Positions 29,701-44,700 of a stretch of DNA of 64,000 nt are shown piece after piece. This DNA comes from Anas platyrhynchos (Eukaryota > Chordata > Aves > Anseriformes > Anatidae): positions 135,276,501 through 135,340,500 of the forward strand of contig NC_092588.1 of assembly GCF_047663525.1 (NCBI RefSeq), read 5' to 3'. The first letter of the stretch is position 1. Each line of letters starts with the position of its first letter. Under the pieces are notes generated by a model. That model searched no databases. It saw only the letters and a list, made by a program, of their open reading frames with translations, and was not told the DNA's origin. Position numbers and translations under genes: made by a program.

Positions 29701-32700
29701 GTACTTGTTACACTTTTCCCTGGCTCCAGGACACAACAGCTCAGGAACTTCATAAGCCATAGCTGACACTCTTCTACTGAGCAGTCCTCGATGGATTTTT
29801 ATTCCATGAACTATAAATCTCCTATCTTTGCCTAACCTGAGCTGTTAATGTGTCACACCATACAGATTTGAACTGCTGCAGACTGTATTTTCTCACGGTG
29901 TATGTATTTACCAAAGACAGTTTATCTAACATTTATGGGAAAGATTAAGATCCCAAGGGTTAATTATCTTTATACTTGGAAAAAAATGTTTCCATGTCCA
30001 TACCTTTGCTAATATTAAGAGACTAATTTTATGCTTGAAGGCAAATTTCCAGGTACGTTTTCTCGCTAGTACCTGACTGTGTAGGTAAGGTCTTTTCCTA
30101 ATCTCAGTCTCTGATTTACCCAAGGGAATAAAAATACACACACAGGTACCTCTCTTCAGAGAAGAATACTGCTAATTTCTTCCCTAAAACCCACCTTGGC
30201 AAATCTGGAATCCAAAGGCTTCCTTTGGCCAAATGGCTTGAGAATGGTAGCATTACCATTAACGTTCCTCTCTTACATTAACTCTACATCCCAAAATATC
30301 TCAACGTCTAAAATATCTAAAACTTAAATCAAGAAATGTCATTGCTCTTTCATAATGACCTTATTCATTTTAATGATATTGTGATGGTATGTTGTCTTTC
30401 CGTGAAGTGTTTCAGTTCAAATTCTTATTCATAATGACACATACAAGCCAAAAAGATTTGTCACAAAATGATTGGTGTGGGAAGATTTTTATCTATATAA
30501 GAAGAAGATCCATGAAAATCGTAAGATCACAAAAATAACTGTACTGGATCAGATGAAAGGCCCATTTAGCCCAATATCCTGTCTTCAACAGTGTTAGTGG
30601 TGCTGTTAGCCTACGGGACAGAATAAAAACAAGGGCAAGCATGAAGTGATTATTTCCTATAACATCCTTCCTGCTCCTAAAGAGCTTTGAAATTTCCTAA
30701 ATGGGAGGCAGACCCCCAAACAACAGAAAACAAAATCTTGATATGAAGCAATGTAAGTGAATTAATTAAAAATATATATAATTGTATCACTATGAATTAG
30801 ATAAGGCATAATGAGAAGCGGTCACTGAACATTAGGATTTTTTTAGTCATACCAGATCTTATCTTTCATTCGTTCACGACAGAGTCATAGATTGCACCAA
30901 CGGCCCCTTAACTATACTTTTGGTTGCTTTTTAACATGTTATATAGAGATCTTGATTACCACTCCTAACATTTTATTTCTGATTACTTGTAAGAGTTTTG
31001 TACTTGTGATCAAAGGAACTTTTATTTTGTCGTGTCGGAACTTCATGGTTTCACACAACAGCATACAGCACCCCACATTCTTTGCTAAAACCAATAAGGT
31101 TATATTTTCTGTGATAACATGTTATGCACAGATGTTCTAATACTTGCCAGTAAAAGTACAGCTCTACATCAAAAATTTTGCATTGAAAATCACTAAAATA
31201 AACAAAGATGACCATTATTAATTCCACAAAATTCATTTAGCATAGGTGGTTGCAAGTATCTTTGATAGCTAGGTAGCAAAGAAGCCAACTTGCATAGTAC
31301 AGTGCCACATTTAGGCAAATCACAAAAACTTGTAAGCAATCATCTAAGCATGACTGCCATGGCACCTGCTGCTAAACAGATTATCAACATACTGCTGATC
31401 AGCTTCTTCTCATAACCAGTTCCACTGATGATAATGGAATTATTTCAAAACAAAGGAATAAAGGAACTAGGCAGGAGAAGCAAGTTGATCTTTTGTAGAG
31501 AAACAAGCTATTTTCTCACCAGCATGATGCTCACCAACAATAGCAAAGGAAATATATAGAAAAAGTACGTGGAGTTTTCCAGGATGCTTAAAATGACTAG
31601 CTGAAAAGAAAACAGCAGCAAGGAAATGTTGAGATGAATCTTCCTTCCTAACTGAATGCTTTAATCTTTAATCTAATGTTCTCAAAATATTAAATAAAAA
31701 TTAAGATGATGAAGAAAAGCTTTATAGGAAGCTTCTCAAATTTTAGTGCAGAGTCTTGAAAATTATATACCCTTTCCCACATACAGATGGTGAAATATTA
31801 GTTTTAAAATTTTTAGTTTTCATTCCTGGTTTAAATATCAGAAGTTTACCTAATTTGAGTATGCAATTCCATCCTGCTTTAATACATAAAGTAAAAAGAA
31901 ACATTTCAACCGGTTAAAATATTTGGGAGTATATCTGTATGTTTTTTGTAGGATTGCTACAGAAGGATGGAAATTTCTTAGACTTTCTCAAATTCTGCTG
32001 AGATAATGTTGCATTGAAAAGTAGTCTACACAATTTCATATATTTATTAAGGTTTTCCAGCACATAGAAACCAGTTTATATATAATTCTAAAGCTGGTTA
32101 TGTACTTGAAAAACGATGATGCCGTCTTAAATAACTATATCCATGTTAATGTTACTGCACAGTTAGCTATGCATATATTTCCTTCTATTGTGAAATAAAT
32201 AATAAGGTAAGCTTAAACCAATTTGAAAAGCTTTAAATCAAAATAAGGAAGCTCTTCATGCAGACCACAGTCATACCTGTGTTTCTAGAAAATGCAGATG
32301 TAACTTAAAGATTTAAAAAGAAATAGTTTACCTCAGGGGATGCAAATCCTAAATACTCCCAATCCCACGTTCCACCAGCAAAACTGTAAAATTAAGAGAT
32401 ATACCATAAAATTCAGAGTTGGAACAAAGTAAGAACAATATACATAGCTTCAAAACATATCAACATATAAAAATGAGTGCAACTGTAACTCTCCTAAGTT
32501 AACAAGTCTTCTACTCTAATTCTTACCTTAAAACTAATTTAGGAAGCTACAAAATTACAATAGAAGTGTTGACTACTCCAGAACTGCTTGATATTTCTAT
32601 GAAATATTTATAGAATTTTGGAGCATTTCAGGTATTTAGAGACAATTTGGAAGGGAAAAAAAGTGAAATGGAAGCCATGACGTTTAATCATTAATGCATC

Positions 32701-35700
32701 ACTAATGGGGGAGCAATTTAGGCTGCAAAACAGAGCGGTAATTCTCAAGCACATTTTTCACAAAGGTTATTGTTTGTGTAGCTGAAGTCAAAATACTGAG
32801 GGTGAAAACACATTTTCAAAGTGTGTACTGTCCTCAGGGTATCCTGCGTAACTGCTGCTATGGGAGAAGTGGGTGGGAAGGATAATCCTTACAAGTAATT
32901 ATGCCATGTGAATTCTTTGTCATGAAGTAGTAATTGAGTTTTCAAATTGATGCATATGTTAATGTATTAAAAACAAAACAAAACAAAACAACAACAAAAA
33001 AAACCCAAAACACTCAGTTTTATGTTTTTGACACCATTAAAGACGTAAGTACATCATTTAAAAAATAACTCCTACAAAACAGTAGTGAAACAATTTGGTC
33101 AATAACCTCTTTAAGGTTTTGTGTTTTTTTTTGGTCATTGTTTTCTTTTCATTTGGTGTTTTACTTAAATGTTGATTTCAAATCACACTACTTATTTGCT
33201 GACCAGCTAACCATGCTGACTTACATCATGAACCTGGTTCTTTTTTAAGTGCTTATGAAGAAGTGAAAAACAAACAAACAACAATCCTCACTATCCCAAT
33301 CCTCAAAGACATTTCTTGCACTTGGCTTTTGACACAATTTTAAAAGCCAGGAGAGGTTTCTCGTTTGCAATTTCATCAGCAAAGGGAAGGTGATTAACAG
33401 CATGTGAGCATTAGGGTTTGCAAAAAAGCTGTAATTCCGTAAGGATCAAATGACCAAGAAAATGTAACTCTCCGGTGATTTATGACCACCAAGTTTATCA
33501 GCTCCACTTTACCTTGCTGTCAAAGAATGACAAGGGATTGACCCACTCTGACAGCTACCAAACGAACTTATTTTAGTTGCACAGGGTTTTGTTTGGATTA
33601 CCTGCGCCTGGGTGCTTCTGGTGAGTCTGCAGGAGCAACGCCACGGGCTACAGAGGCCAAGAATTCTTGCCGCTTCTGCTGCACAAGACAAGCTGCACGG
33701 ATGATTTTATGGCGAGGAGTCCGAAGATAAGGCCTGTTCACTTTCTGTGCAAGGTCTTCAGTGACCATTTCTAGGTCTGTCTGCAGTAGTTAACAAATAC
33801 AGAATACAATACTTTTACAGTGAAACAAAAACCAGGCAGAGCTCTACACCGTAAATACCGAATGGAATGATTTCCATTTTCCTGAAAATACCATCCAGAC
33901 AGAAGATCCATCAGTCCTCTTAAGCATTAACTCTCAAATAATTGTTAAAACTGAAGAAATGACAGAGATCCCCCTTAGCAAGATCACCTGTAATTGTTTT
34001 CTGCCTATCCATCTCTTCTTTCCTCTTTGATGCAGTTAACAGAGACAGTAATCAATTTTTTATTTGGTGTTCATTACGTTGTCTAGAACAACGACCTTGA
34101 TTCATCAGTAAAGACTTTGAGGTGGATGATGACTAAGACCAAACTTGCCAGTGCATGCTTGGAAGCCTGCTCTTCCAGGCCTGAAACTTTATCAGTTGCC
34201 CCAACTTTTCCATTGTGATTTGGGCCCTGGCTTGAATACTACTCTGTATCATAGAATCATTAAGGTTGGAAAAGATTTCCAAGATCATCTGGTCCAACAT
34301 ACCATGTCCCTAAGCACCACGGCCAACCTCTCCTTAAATACCCTCAGGGATGGTGACTCCACCACCTCCCTGGGCAACTCATCACAGTGCCTCACTGCTC
34401 TTTCTGAGCAGAAATGTCTCCTAATTTCCAACCTGAATCTCCCCTGGTGCAACTTGAAGCCATTCCCTCTAGTCCTATTGCTAGTTACCTGTGAGAAGAG
34501 ACAGACCCCCAGCCCCCTACAGCTTCCTTTCAGGGAGTTGTAGAGAGCAATGAGGTCTGCCCTGAGCCTCCTCTTCTCCAGACTAAACAACCCCAGTTCC
34601 CTCAGCCACTCCTTGTGTGCAAAAACTTGAGCTTGTTACTCACTGGAGTTTGAGCGTGTACCCGTTACTCCATGTGTAACAAGCTATTTGGGGTCTCCAC
34701 CCCAAAATATCTGCCCTTCTAGCCTATCCCTTTATTGACCTGAATGTTCTACTCCAGCTTGCAGCAGGGCTTCCCTGCACACACTCGTGCACTAAACATC
34801 TATCTACTGGGGCCTGAAAAGAAAGGAAAGCAGGCAGCAGCCCATGCAGCTGAAGCATCCCCATCCTCACCCCCTGGTTCTCCCCCAGCTCTGCCTCCCA
34901 CTCCCTCACCTGACACATTAGCAGGGAAAAGCAGGAAACAGGAGCTACAGAAGAAGAAGACAACTTGATGGAAAATCCTTCCTAGCCCAGAATAACACCT
35001 GCCTCTGATGTAACTGTCTACTCGCTGCTTTCTGGGGAGGGCTTCTTCTGTATTTGGGCTATGAAACTTGCTCAAAGAGAGAGTTCAGCTGAAATGTTAT
35101 TTCAAAAGGAGGTTAACAGAAATTATTTTCCTTTTTTTCCCCTTCCACCTGTCCTTGCCCTTTTCATTCTGCAGCCATGTGTTGTTTTTCGTTCATCCTA
35201 AAATTGAACTAAAAGCTACTGTGTCATAGAATATTAATTTTCCCTCTGCATTAATTTTCCAGACTTGTTTACAAATACTAAGTATATCAGTTTTACACTA
35301 CAAAAATGGAAACAAGGCACTGATAACTAACACTACCAATAAAAGAACAGAAAAGCAAACAATATGCATGTATTACCTGCATAAGTTCAAATATTTCTTT
35401 CTTTGTGCTTTTAGGCTCCAAAAAGAATCCATATGGATAAGAACACTTGAGAATGCGGCGAGTTTTTAGAAGCTCCTGTACTGCATCTTCGATGAATGTG
35501 GTATCAGGACAGCCTCCCTCAGCTGTAAGACAATACAACATTGTGAAAATATTTTCCTGCTGATGTCAGCATTTATTTTAGTGTAAGAGATTTCCACCAA
35601 AAATGTGCACATCAGCTAATTATTTTGCAAATAAACAGCAGCAGGTTCTCCATGAGTGTACCATGTTCTTACTACAAGAACTCAGCACAGAATATTAACT

Positions 35701-38700
35701 TCTCTCTTACTAATGCTGCTTTCCCTGTGTCTTTGAAAGATATACAATTTACTGTACATTTAGCTTTCATTCACTGCTTAGGAATTGTATTACTGAAGGG
35801 ATCACATCACACAGCGGACTGATGTGAGCTCTATTCAGGAGGCTTAGCTGTAAGACATTTGATTTGATTTCAGATCAAATTTGTAGTTCACAGCAAATAC
35901 TGACAAATTCTACTTACTTCCGCTGAGAGCTCTACTCAACTGCTCCATCTTTTCTTTGGCTGTTTTTAGAAGGCGCTGCTCTAACTAGAACAAGAAAACA
36001 ATAAAATACAACAAGCTAATTATTTTGGGACAAATAAAATGGAAACAAGAATGAGTAAAAATGATTTGACCCATACCTGGTAGCTAAGTTCATGGTTCTT
36101 AAACCTTGTGTAATAGTGCATAAACCTATCCAGTTCTTGGAATCTTCTATGCTTCTTTTCCGCCTGGAAAATAATGGGAAAGGAAAACAAATCAAGACAA
36201 GTCTTATGGCTTAATTTACTAATTATCATTAGATATAATTACATAACTGTTTATACTTCCTCTACATGTAAAGCATTACATACAATGCTGACAAGTGATG
36301 TGTATGAGAAGAGAGAAATGTAATTTTTGGAATTCCCAAGCCTGCAAATACTGTAACTGAGAGTCAATGCACTGTGCGTGTGCATACTATTTTTAAGCAG
36401 ACTTTCCAAATGCCAAGATTCAAACGTGTCTTCTGTAATGCACAGTACCTAATTACAGGACCAACACACAAATTTCACAAAAGGAAACCATGGCACAGAG
36501 AAGTATATTGACTTGTCTAAAGTCAACCAGTGGTTGCTACCAAAGCCAAAAGAAGAACCAAATCTTATGCTTCTGTCCACAAATAAGCAGTGTTTTCTTT
36601 CTGTCTTTTTGTTATATTTAAAATTATATTTTCCCAGTTAAAATTCTGGTTGGGAAGAATTTTGACTGAATTTACCCTAAACAGAAAGCTGCAGCCTTAG
36701 CACTATTTTTTTAAACAAACACATTTATTTGGTACCTCTACTGTCATCTCCTTGGACTGTTCCTCGACATGTTGAATAACTTCATAGCGAGTACATCTGT
36801 AATAGCCTCCAGTAGAAGAGCTGTGCTTCTTCCATTCTTCTAGGCATATCCAGCAAAAGTCATATTTGCACTTCAGAAAAACATGGGGAAAAAAGAAAGA
36901 AGCTCATTGTAGGTCTGCAGTTATGCATCATTATTCTCTCCCATGAAAAAATGAATTAACATTATTCTGACTGTACTTATAGTTTAAATAGAATTTCTGA
37001 GGAGCCTCCTTCTTATTTTATGTACTATAGAAGATCTTGGTTATAAAACCGTGGAAGTCATAATTTTTATTCCTTGATTCCCGAGACTATGTTGGACCTA
37101 CAAGTTAAGTTTTGAATGGATGAAATAAAGCAAACGATAAATAGAGATGATTAGGTGTGTTGTTTTTTTTTGTTTTGTTTTTAAAAGTCCCATTTTTAAA
37201 ATGACACAGGAACAGCTGATGAGAAAGGGAGAATTTTATCAAATTTCCTGGCTGTAAGAGAGATGTGAAATTATCAGTAAATTTAATTTCTAAATCATTA
37301 AAATGAAACAAATGATTTATACATGAATGACTTTAACTGTAAAACACTCAAAAAACCCTAATTACTTCAGTTACCGAAATACAGTTCCTCAACTGATCTT
37401 ACCTGCATTTTCTTCAGTTGTTGGTTAATGAAAAACATTCAGGTTTTTGCCTTTTTTGCAAATTGGAAAGCAGTATTTTTTAGAATCCTGAATATTCTCC
37501 ATACAGAGAAGAACAGTTCTTCACTCAGTCCTAGTCTGCCTTTACAGTGATAAATATCAACAGTTCAAGAAGGGTGCTTTTGAAATTTACTATTCTCATC
37601 TGCAGCCCTGCTGGTATCTTTGTAGTGCAGTGAATATGAAAGAAGTGCTATGATTTAGTATCTGCTGTAACGCAGAAAGGGCACTTAAAACCTTAGAAGT
37701 GCCTAACTTACTTTATTTAATAAATTTCAAAAAACATAAGCCTAAAGAAAACAGAAAGCTTAGGTGAAAAATGATTTTACCAAGTTTTTTTAACTTGTTT
37801 TCTGATAGCAATTCAAAATATGAGATTACTGGTATTTTAATCATGTACTGTTCATGATGTAAAATATTAATAGCAACTACTAAAGCAAGAGAGAAAAAAA
37901 ACACAGAACATGAATTTGAAGAGTGATTACTTCAAGTTAAGCTTTTTCTGTGTTTACTGAGTAGAAAGTTTTCAAAACAGGTAACACAAGGAGATCTGCC
38001 TTATCCAGACATGCTCTGCATTAGGGAAGGTCAAACTGTATTATTTTCAACTCAGCACTGAATTCTCAGCTAGTTTATTTCAAAATAATTGGAAGCTGTT
38101 TATGGATGGGTGTGCAAAAGACTTTAAGACTTGGTCATTCCGGTTCATTTTATCTGTTTTACAAATGAACAAAGAAAAATTCTGAATAATGGAAGCAAAA
38201 ATTTACATGAATTAGTAAATAGGAAGTCATTAACATTATTATTGGAATCCAGTAAATTAAGCTACATCTTCCCCTTCCAAGTCAGATATTCTATGATTCT
38301 ATGAAACACTCTATAACTTCATAAGAAGTTGTTCAATTAATTATATTACATGACGAAATGAAATCCAATTTCTGCATTGTACTTTTGCTAATTTTGTCTC
38401 ACCAGTGATGTTGATTTTCTTCTAAAAAGCAATGCAAACTACAGTATTTCTTCTTGCTATTGTGCTGTAATTTTTATTTAATGTTTTTTTTGAAGCTGTT
38501 TGCTTATACAAAGTGGTAAGATGAGTGCTGAGAATGAAGTTTGCAAATAGTTGTATATAAAAGTCTGAAGTGTATATCATTTGCCTCTCATTCAGAAACA
38601 TCCATTAGAAAAAATTGTAGCAAAATTTTTAAAAAAACAGCATGAAGCAAGTTATTCCACAACAAACAGAACTATTAAAGCTTCATTTCCTATTCATTTA

Positions 38701-41700
38701 TATGTGTATATGCTCCTACTGCAATAGTGCCACCTCTCTCAAATTACCTCCCTCCATGATCACTCCACCATATGTATCCTCTAATCTCTCAGCACATCAC
38801 CGAAAGCCTCCTCAATAACCCGAGGTTCACTCTCATTAAACATTCAAAACCGCGTCCATCTGTTCTGACTCATCTCCCAAAACCCTGGGCTCTGTTTTAT
38901 TCGCCTTTATGATCAGCTATCCATGTGGCAGCACTGGCTGGGCTTACCAAATGACACGTGCTGCCTGGCCACCGTCTGAGTCAAGCAGAAGAGGTAATTG
39001 CTGAGCAGGTAACTGCTGAGTAGGTATTTCAGCCTCTCTCTTGGGGGCAGTACAAATTAAGCCTCTGTACCACGGAGCTACCAAGTTTTGTGAAATTTGC
39101 GGTGATTTAGTATCTGCAATGCCCCCTCCTCTATCTGGTTCAAAGTATCCAGAAGCTTAAAAACTACTAGAGTTAGGGGAGTGAGAGACAGCAGGACTGC
39201 ATGAGCCTCGTTACCTTAGAAACCAGGCTCATAAAACAGTACGGTGCCTGCTTAAATACAGAAATGGATTCTGTGACGGAACAGCATCATCTCTACACAG
39301 AGGTACATGCTAGCTCCTAAGAGGTGGTTGCAGCTCTCTACTCACCACGTAGTAGGCTTGAGCAGAACTTACTGCAGGGAAGGCAGAGGCTTTGTAACAG
39401 GCCCTTCCTTCAGTGGAGGAAGAGACAAGCGAGGTGTCCGCAATACCTTGCATCTGAGCCCTGCAGTGATCCCGAGGATCCCCTTCCTTTACTTCCTCAC
39501 CAGGCTGAGGGGAGGCTGCCTCTGTGTGCAGAGATCTCTCCACCACAAAGGGAAGCTGACTGATTTAAGGGCACTTTAAGCTGTTTATAAGGAACGACAT
39601 CAAAGGGGAATAGAATTGTGGTTGTCAGCCAGTGCCTCAGGATGGTACTAAATTAAATTATCTATATTCACCAGTGCTTAGTAGTCGAAGTCCTCTCAAG
39701 TCTTAAGCCATACTTCCATTCTTTTGAGAGGAGCTCAGTGACAACAACTGCTGTCAAGTAACTGAAGAGGCTTTGTCACATCCTGAACATTTTGTTACAC
39801 TGGCTGAACAGGAGCCTGCAATGTGCCCAGGTGGCAAAGAAGGCCAAGGGTGGCCTGGCCTCTGTGAGGAACAGCATGGCCAGCGGGACGAGGGGAGGGA
39901 TTTTCACTCAGTACCCAGTGCTGGTGAGACCACACCTCGAGTACTGTGTTCAGTGCTGGGCCCCTCACTACAAAAAGGACATCGAGTTGCTAAAGCCAGA
40001 GCAACAAACCTGGTGAAGGGACAAGAAAACCAGACATATGAGGAGCAATGGAAGGAAATGGGGCTGTTCAGTCTGAAGAAAAGGAAGCTGAGGGGAGACC
40101 TCATAGCTCTCTACATGTATATCTCCCTGAAAGGAGCTTGCAGCAAGGAGGGTCTCAGTCTCTTTTTTTTTTTTTTTTCCAGTTAAAAAGTGACAGGAAA
40201 TGAGGAAATGGCCTTGAGTTGCTCCAGGAAGATAGGTTTAGTTTGGATATTAGGATGAATTTGTTAACAGGAAGAGTGGTTAGGCATTGGAATGGGCTGC
40301 CCACTGTGGTGGTGGAGTCCTCATCGCTGGAGGTATCTAAGAGATGTGTGGATGTGGCACTTAGGGACATGGTTTAGTGATGGACATGGGAGAGTTAGGG
40401 GATGACTGGACTTGTTGATTTTAAGGGTCTTTTTCAACCTAAATGTTCCCATGATTCTACATCTCATATATGAATTGTTTAAATCTTGACACCAATACAA
40501 TCCTGCTGCAAATACCTATTTCAAGCACTCTGTTTACAGTCTGGAAGATTTCAAATTGAGCCGAACAACATACCTTATTACACTTTTTAGTGCTATGGAA
40601 TTTATGACCTCTTTTAAAAATTATTTAAGAAGAAAAAAAAGAACAGCAAACTTGGCATAAACCAAAGTAGAACAGAATCTGTTCTCTGCTGCTGCAGACA
40701 AACTACACCAAAAAAAAAAAAGAAACCCAAACCCAATCCTCAGCTCGTGTCAGACAAAATATGTGATGATAATATAAAGAAAATAAGACCTGGATAGCAA
40801 TGGAAACTAACACATTTCCAGAAAAATGAAGAGAATTACTTTCTAAACCTCTTAACTTTTTATTGGAAGCTAACTATGTCAAATAAGTGCAACTTTCGTA
40901 TTTTCAATGATCATCCTCAAACAGGTATTAGCTGTGGTTATATAAGATATTTCTGACATAGAGAAACAGCATGCTAAATATGCTGTTTTTAACTAATTTG
41001 ATAGAAAAAGTGTTTTCAAATTATACTGTACTCAGGGCAAAAATATTTTTTCTATTTCAGTAGCACTGTGCAAACTCATGACTAATTTTTTGGCTGCTGT
41101 CACCAATAAGTTTCTTTTGGTATTACTCTTTCCTGTCTTTTCATTCCTACTGATTAATTTGTGTTTACAGTTTTCATTTAAACTTCTCTGTTGTCTTGCC
41201 ATGTAGAGAAATAACGCGAAAGAAAAATGCATGAAGGCAAAACATTCATTAGACCTTACCATTTCTTAAAATATATCATCTTCTGCCAACTGCAAGTGTT
41301 CATTCTCTTCTACATTATTAATGATGATTAAACTCTCAATGATTTCTGTTGCCTTAGGTTTCATACTGTATTGCCAGTAATTGTCAGGTGTTTACGAAAT
41401 CTTGATAATTACAGTGCTCACCTGCCAGCCAAACAAATTTCACTAAATATGAAACATCTTCTAAATATATGTAACTAACGATTTGCAAATTATGCAATTC
41501 TTGCAACAGGTTCCATTAGATCTTAGACACATTTCAGAGGTTTTGGACTTCTGTGCTCCTGAAATGTATCTATGACACACACAACCTGAATTATGGTTTC
41601 ACAACAAATTACATGAAAGGTCATTTCTTACCTTTGCACATTGCATGTGGTTGCAGCCCTCATTCTTTTGAATTGGAGATTTGCAGTTGGCGCATGGTTT

Positions 41701-44700
41701 GGAGTTAGTTAGTAACCACAGACAGTTGGCAGCATCTTCATATGCCTCACTAACTCCCACAACTTTATGAGGGTGACAGGAGGATGTGAAGCATGCGAAA
41801 ACAAGACAAGTTGAAATTGTAGCTGTTTAATATCTTGTGAAAATCAGATTAGGAAAGATATGTGTTTACCTTTTTCTTGATAGAGTATTGTAATTCCTCA
41901 CTATATATATTTCTCACATATATATAAATATACACACCTACTCATTTTTACATAATAATCTTATACATATTATTTATGCATAGTGTAGTATGTGTTATAT
42001 ATAGCATATATATGAGAAAAACACATATGAAAAAATGGCATTGTTTGACTAAGCATGGTGTAATCTGCATCTATACCACCTTATATGCATTTCAGAATAA
42101 TTTATGACATACTGTGGAAAGGTTCAACTGTGGTAACCAAGTTAAGTAACTTGTTTATTCAAGTTACTGTTATTTTTTTGTATGTTTGTTTCTGTTGACC
42201 AAGAAAACATCTGTCCTGTGTAAACCCCATCTTTGTTAGCTGTTTCACTAACAGTTATTTAACATTAAACCATTCCCCACAATTGCCTTGCAATTCACCC
42301 TCAGCCTTACCATTATCATCACTTGTTGCCTTTAAATAGTTTTAAAGCACACAAACAACTGCATGGAACACAATTCTAATGGACGTATAGACTGGGATAA
42401 GGATTTTAAATTGTCCAGCACAAATAAAGTTATATTCAGTAATAAATGAAAAAATAATGAAGGAAGCTGTAAGAGGAAGGGAAAAAAATCTATCTGAACC
42501 CCATGTGGATTTATGAAGAGAATAGGGACGAATGGCTAAAGTCTGCCATTACTGCGTCCTCATATGCAGATAAAGCATGAAGCTGCTCCTTGTTCAGCAA
42601 TTTGCTTTTCTTTCTCTTCTTTATCCTATTTTTCAACCAATGTAAAGGTTTTAATTAATGCTACTAAAAAATCCCACTAAAAATAGAAGAAAACAACAAA
42701 ATAATAAGAATAAAAAAGGCACGACTTACGTTCTTCTGGTTTCATTTCAGATATTTTCTGTAGCCAATCCTTCCAGGTTTGGCAGTCACAAGGTTCATGT
42801 GCTTCACCAAGACATTCCCTGAAAATTAAGATGTATACACAATAACTATTCAGTTAGAGATTTAGAATGAAAGTTGAAATTGGTTCAAGCTAAAAGGCCA
42901 TGGAAACTTATCAAGTCACACTCAAACTTTAATTAAGTCAGGAAGATAAAAGTCATCCAATTAACATTATTTTAAAATATTCTTAGACCACTTACTCACA
43001 AGCATAGATGACCATCATTAAGATTAATAAAGAATTTAAATGAGACAGGAAAGGAATAGAGCTTTTAAAATTACAACCTGAATTAAATTATCAGGTTTGC
43101 ACTTTAAGTTAGGACAAAGTACTACTTTAAAGCCACAAAAAATGCTAGTACAGTTTCTACGATAAAGCTAAATTTCAACTCATAATAAAGAGATTATCCA
43201 AAACTAGGTAGTTTGCTATTGCTGAAATTCATTTTATGTAGTATTATTTGTACCTATGCAGTAGTAATAATTAATCTTTAACTAGATTCATGCCTTCAGT
43301 CCAGAACAAGATCCAAGCCCTTCAACCAGCTTTAAATGCTTATGGATTTTTGCTCTTTCCATCAGTCTCCAAATGAAATGGACAAAGTAGAGAAATGAGT
43401 CCCTTGAGCTTGTCTTGAGGTTAGTACTAACTTTAAGGATGGCAATCACTACCATACAGCAGCAGATAAATGGCTTCCAGATGGTTCTTGTGTGTAGGTA
43501 GATGCGTCAATATGGACTCTGGATTTGTAATGACTCCCTATTTTACTGGAGAGGTGGCACACAGCCTCAGACATCTGCCACATCAAACAAAAAAAAATCA
43601 GATGGAGTAAATATCTGATGGGCGCCAGCTGCATCAGAACATATGCAAGTTTTCTGCAGATCAAATGGTGAACTGCTTTCTGCAGTGCAGATTCAGAAGC
43701 TAAATTAGTATCTCTCTGATCACTCTTGTCCACATTTTAAGCAGGAATATCTGAACAAAGAAAGGATTAGGAGCACAGTTTTGAACCTTTTTTTCCACTA
43801 GCTAGTCTGCTATATAACAAGCTTAAATTCATGACCCAAGGAGCTCCACTTTGGAGATGCTTAAGATTCTGTAGTTGGAAAAGATTTGTACAAGCATGAA
43901 TAGATAGTCTATAATAACACAACCTCAGCACAGTTCAAAAACTGACACCTTTCACACTTGTGGGACAGTAGTACTCTTAAATCATTGATTTCAAAAGAGT
44001 CCAGGCCTCTCTCACAGTATTTGTTCTCAGGAAGTACTGAAATTATAAAAAATAACTTTAACAAACTCAGTTTTAAGTCAAAAGCTGATCAGTCAATCTA
44101 CTACTGTGTGGGAAGGGAGAAGGAAGGGACTTTGATTTTCAAATATGTGAACTTTTAGACAGACTGATTTTTAGTCCTTAAGTCTGAAATATTTTCAGAA
44201 CATGGAAAGTGGAAAATGAAACACCCTTTACAGAATTTTAGAGAACATTTGGAAAACAGAACTGACATTTTCAACAATCCTACCATAAGGAATAAGCAAA
44301 TATTTCAAGAATTGCACTGAGTCCCTTAGAAATCTTGAAAAATCTCAGTATAAATGAGAAAGCCACACTCTTCACATTGTAAGATGGGAGCTCCCTAGTC
44401 TAACTTAGTTTCTACGAAAATATTTTATGGAATATTTTATCTCCTGAGAAGGTAAAAGACAGTCTTGTGTCTTTGAGAGACAGGAGTGAGGACTGATGGT
44501 GCAAAACTAAGCGTGCAGTACCTGCTAAGACTGTTTTCCAGAAGTGTCTGCTTGCTACAATTCCTTATGTGCCTGACACAGCATGAAGGGGTTTTATATA
44601 TACAGAATCTGTCTGATATAGATGTAGGATTCATGCACCATTTTCATTCGCACTACATTTAAGAATCTCGGTAATTTTTCTGAAAAGGAATGGAATTTTA

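Larger units (their letters stand above)
36871..41631 (-). other. ANKIB1 intron, 4.8 kb
   Basis: It contains the CR1 copies at 38268 and 39789 and a somewhat GC-rich unique stretch at 38.9-39.6 kb. I recognise no exon. Confidence 0.5.

Noticed and set aside
34285-34590. Frames inside CR1 copies (also at 8816-9172, 18000-18200, 39773-40186, 47285-47700, 63209-63863)
   Set aside because: Remnants or shadows of the CR1 3' region, not host genes.
38700-39600. GC-richer stretch as a hidden exon or gene
   Set aside because: Open frames on both strands have no recognisable domain and no consistent splice structure.
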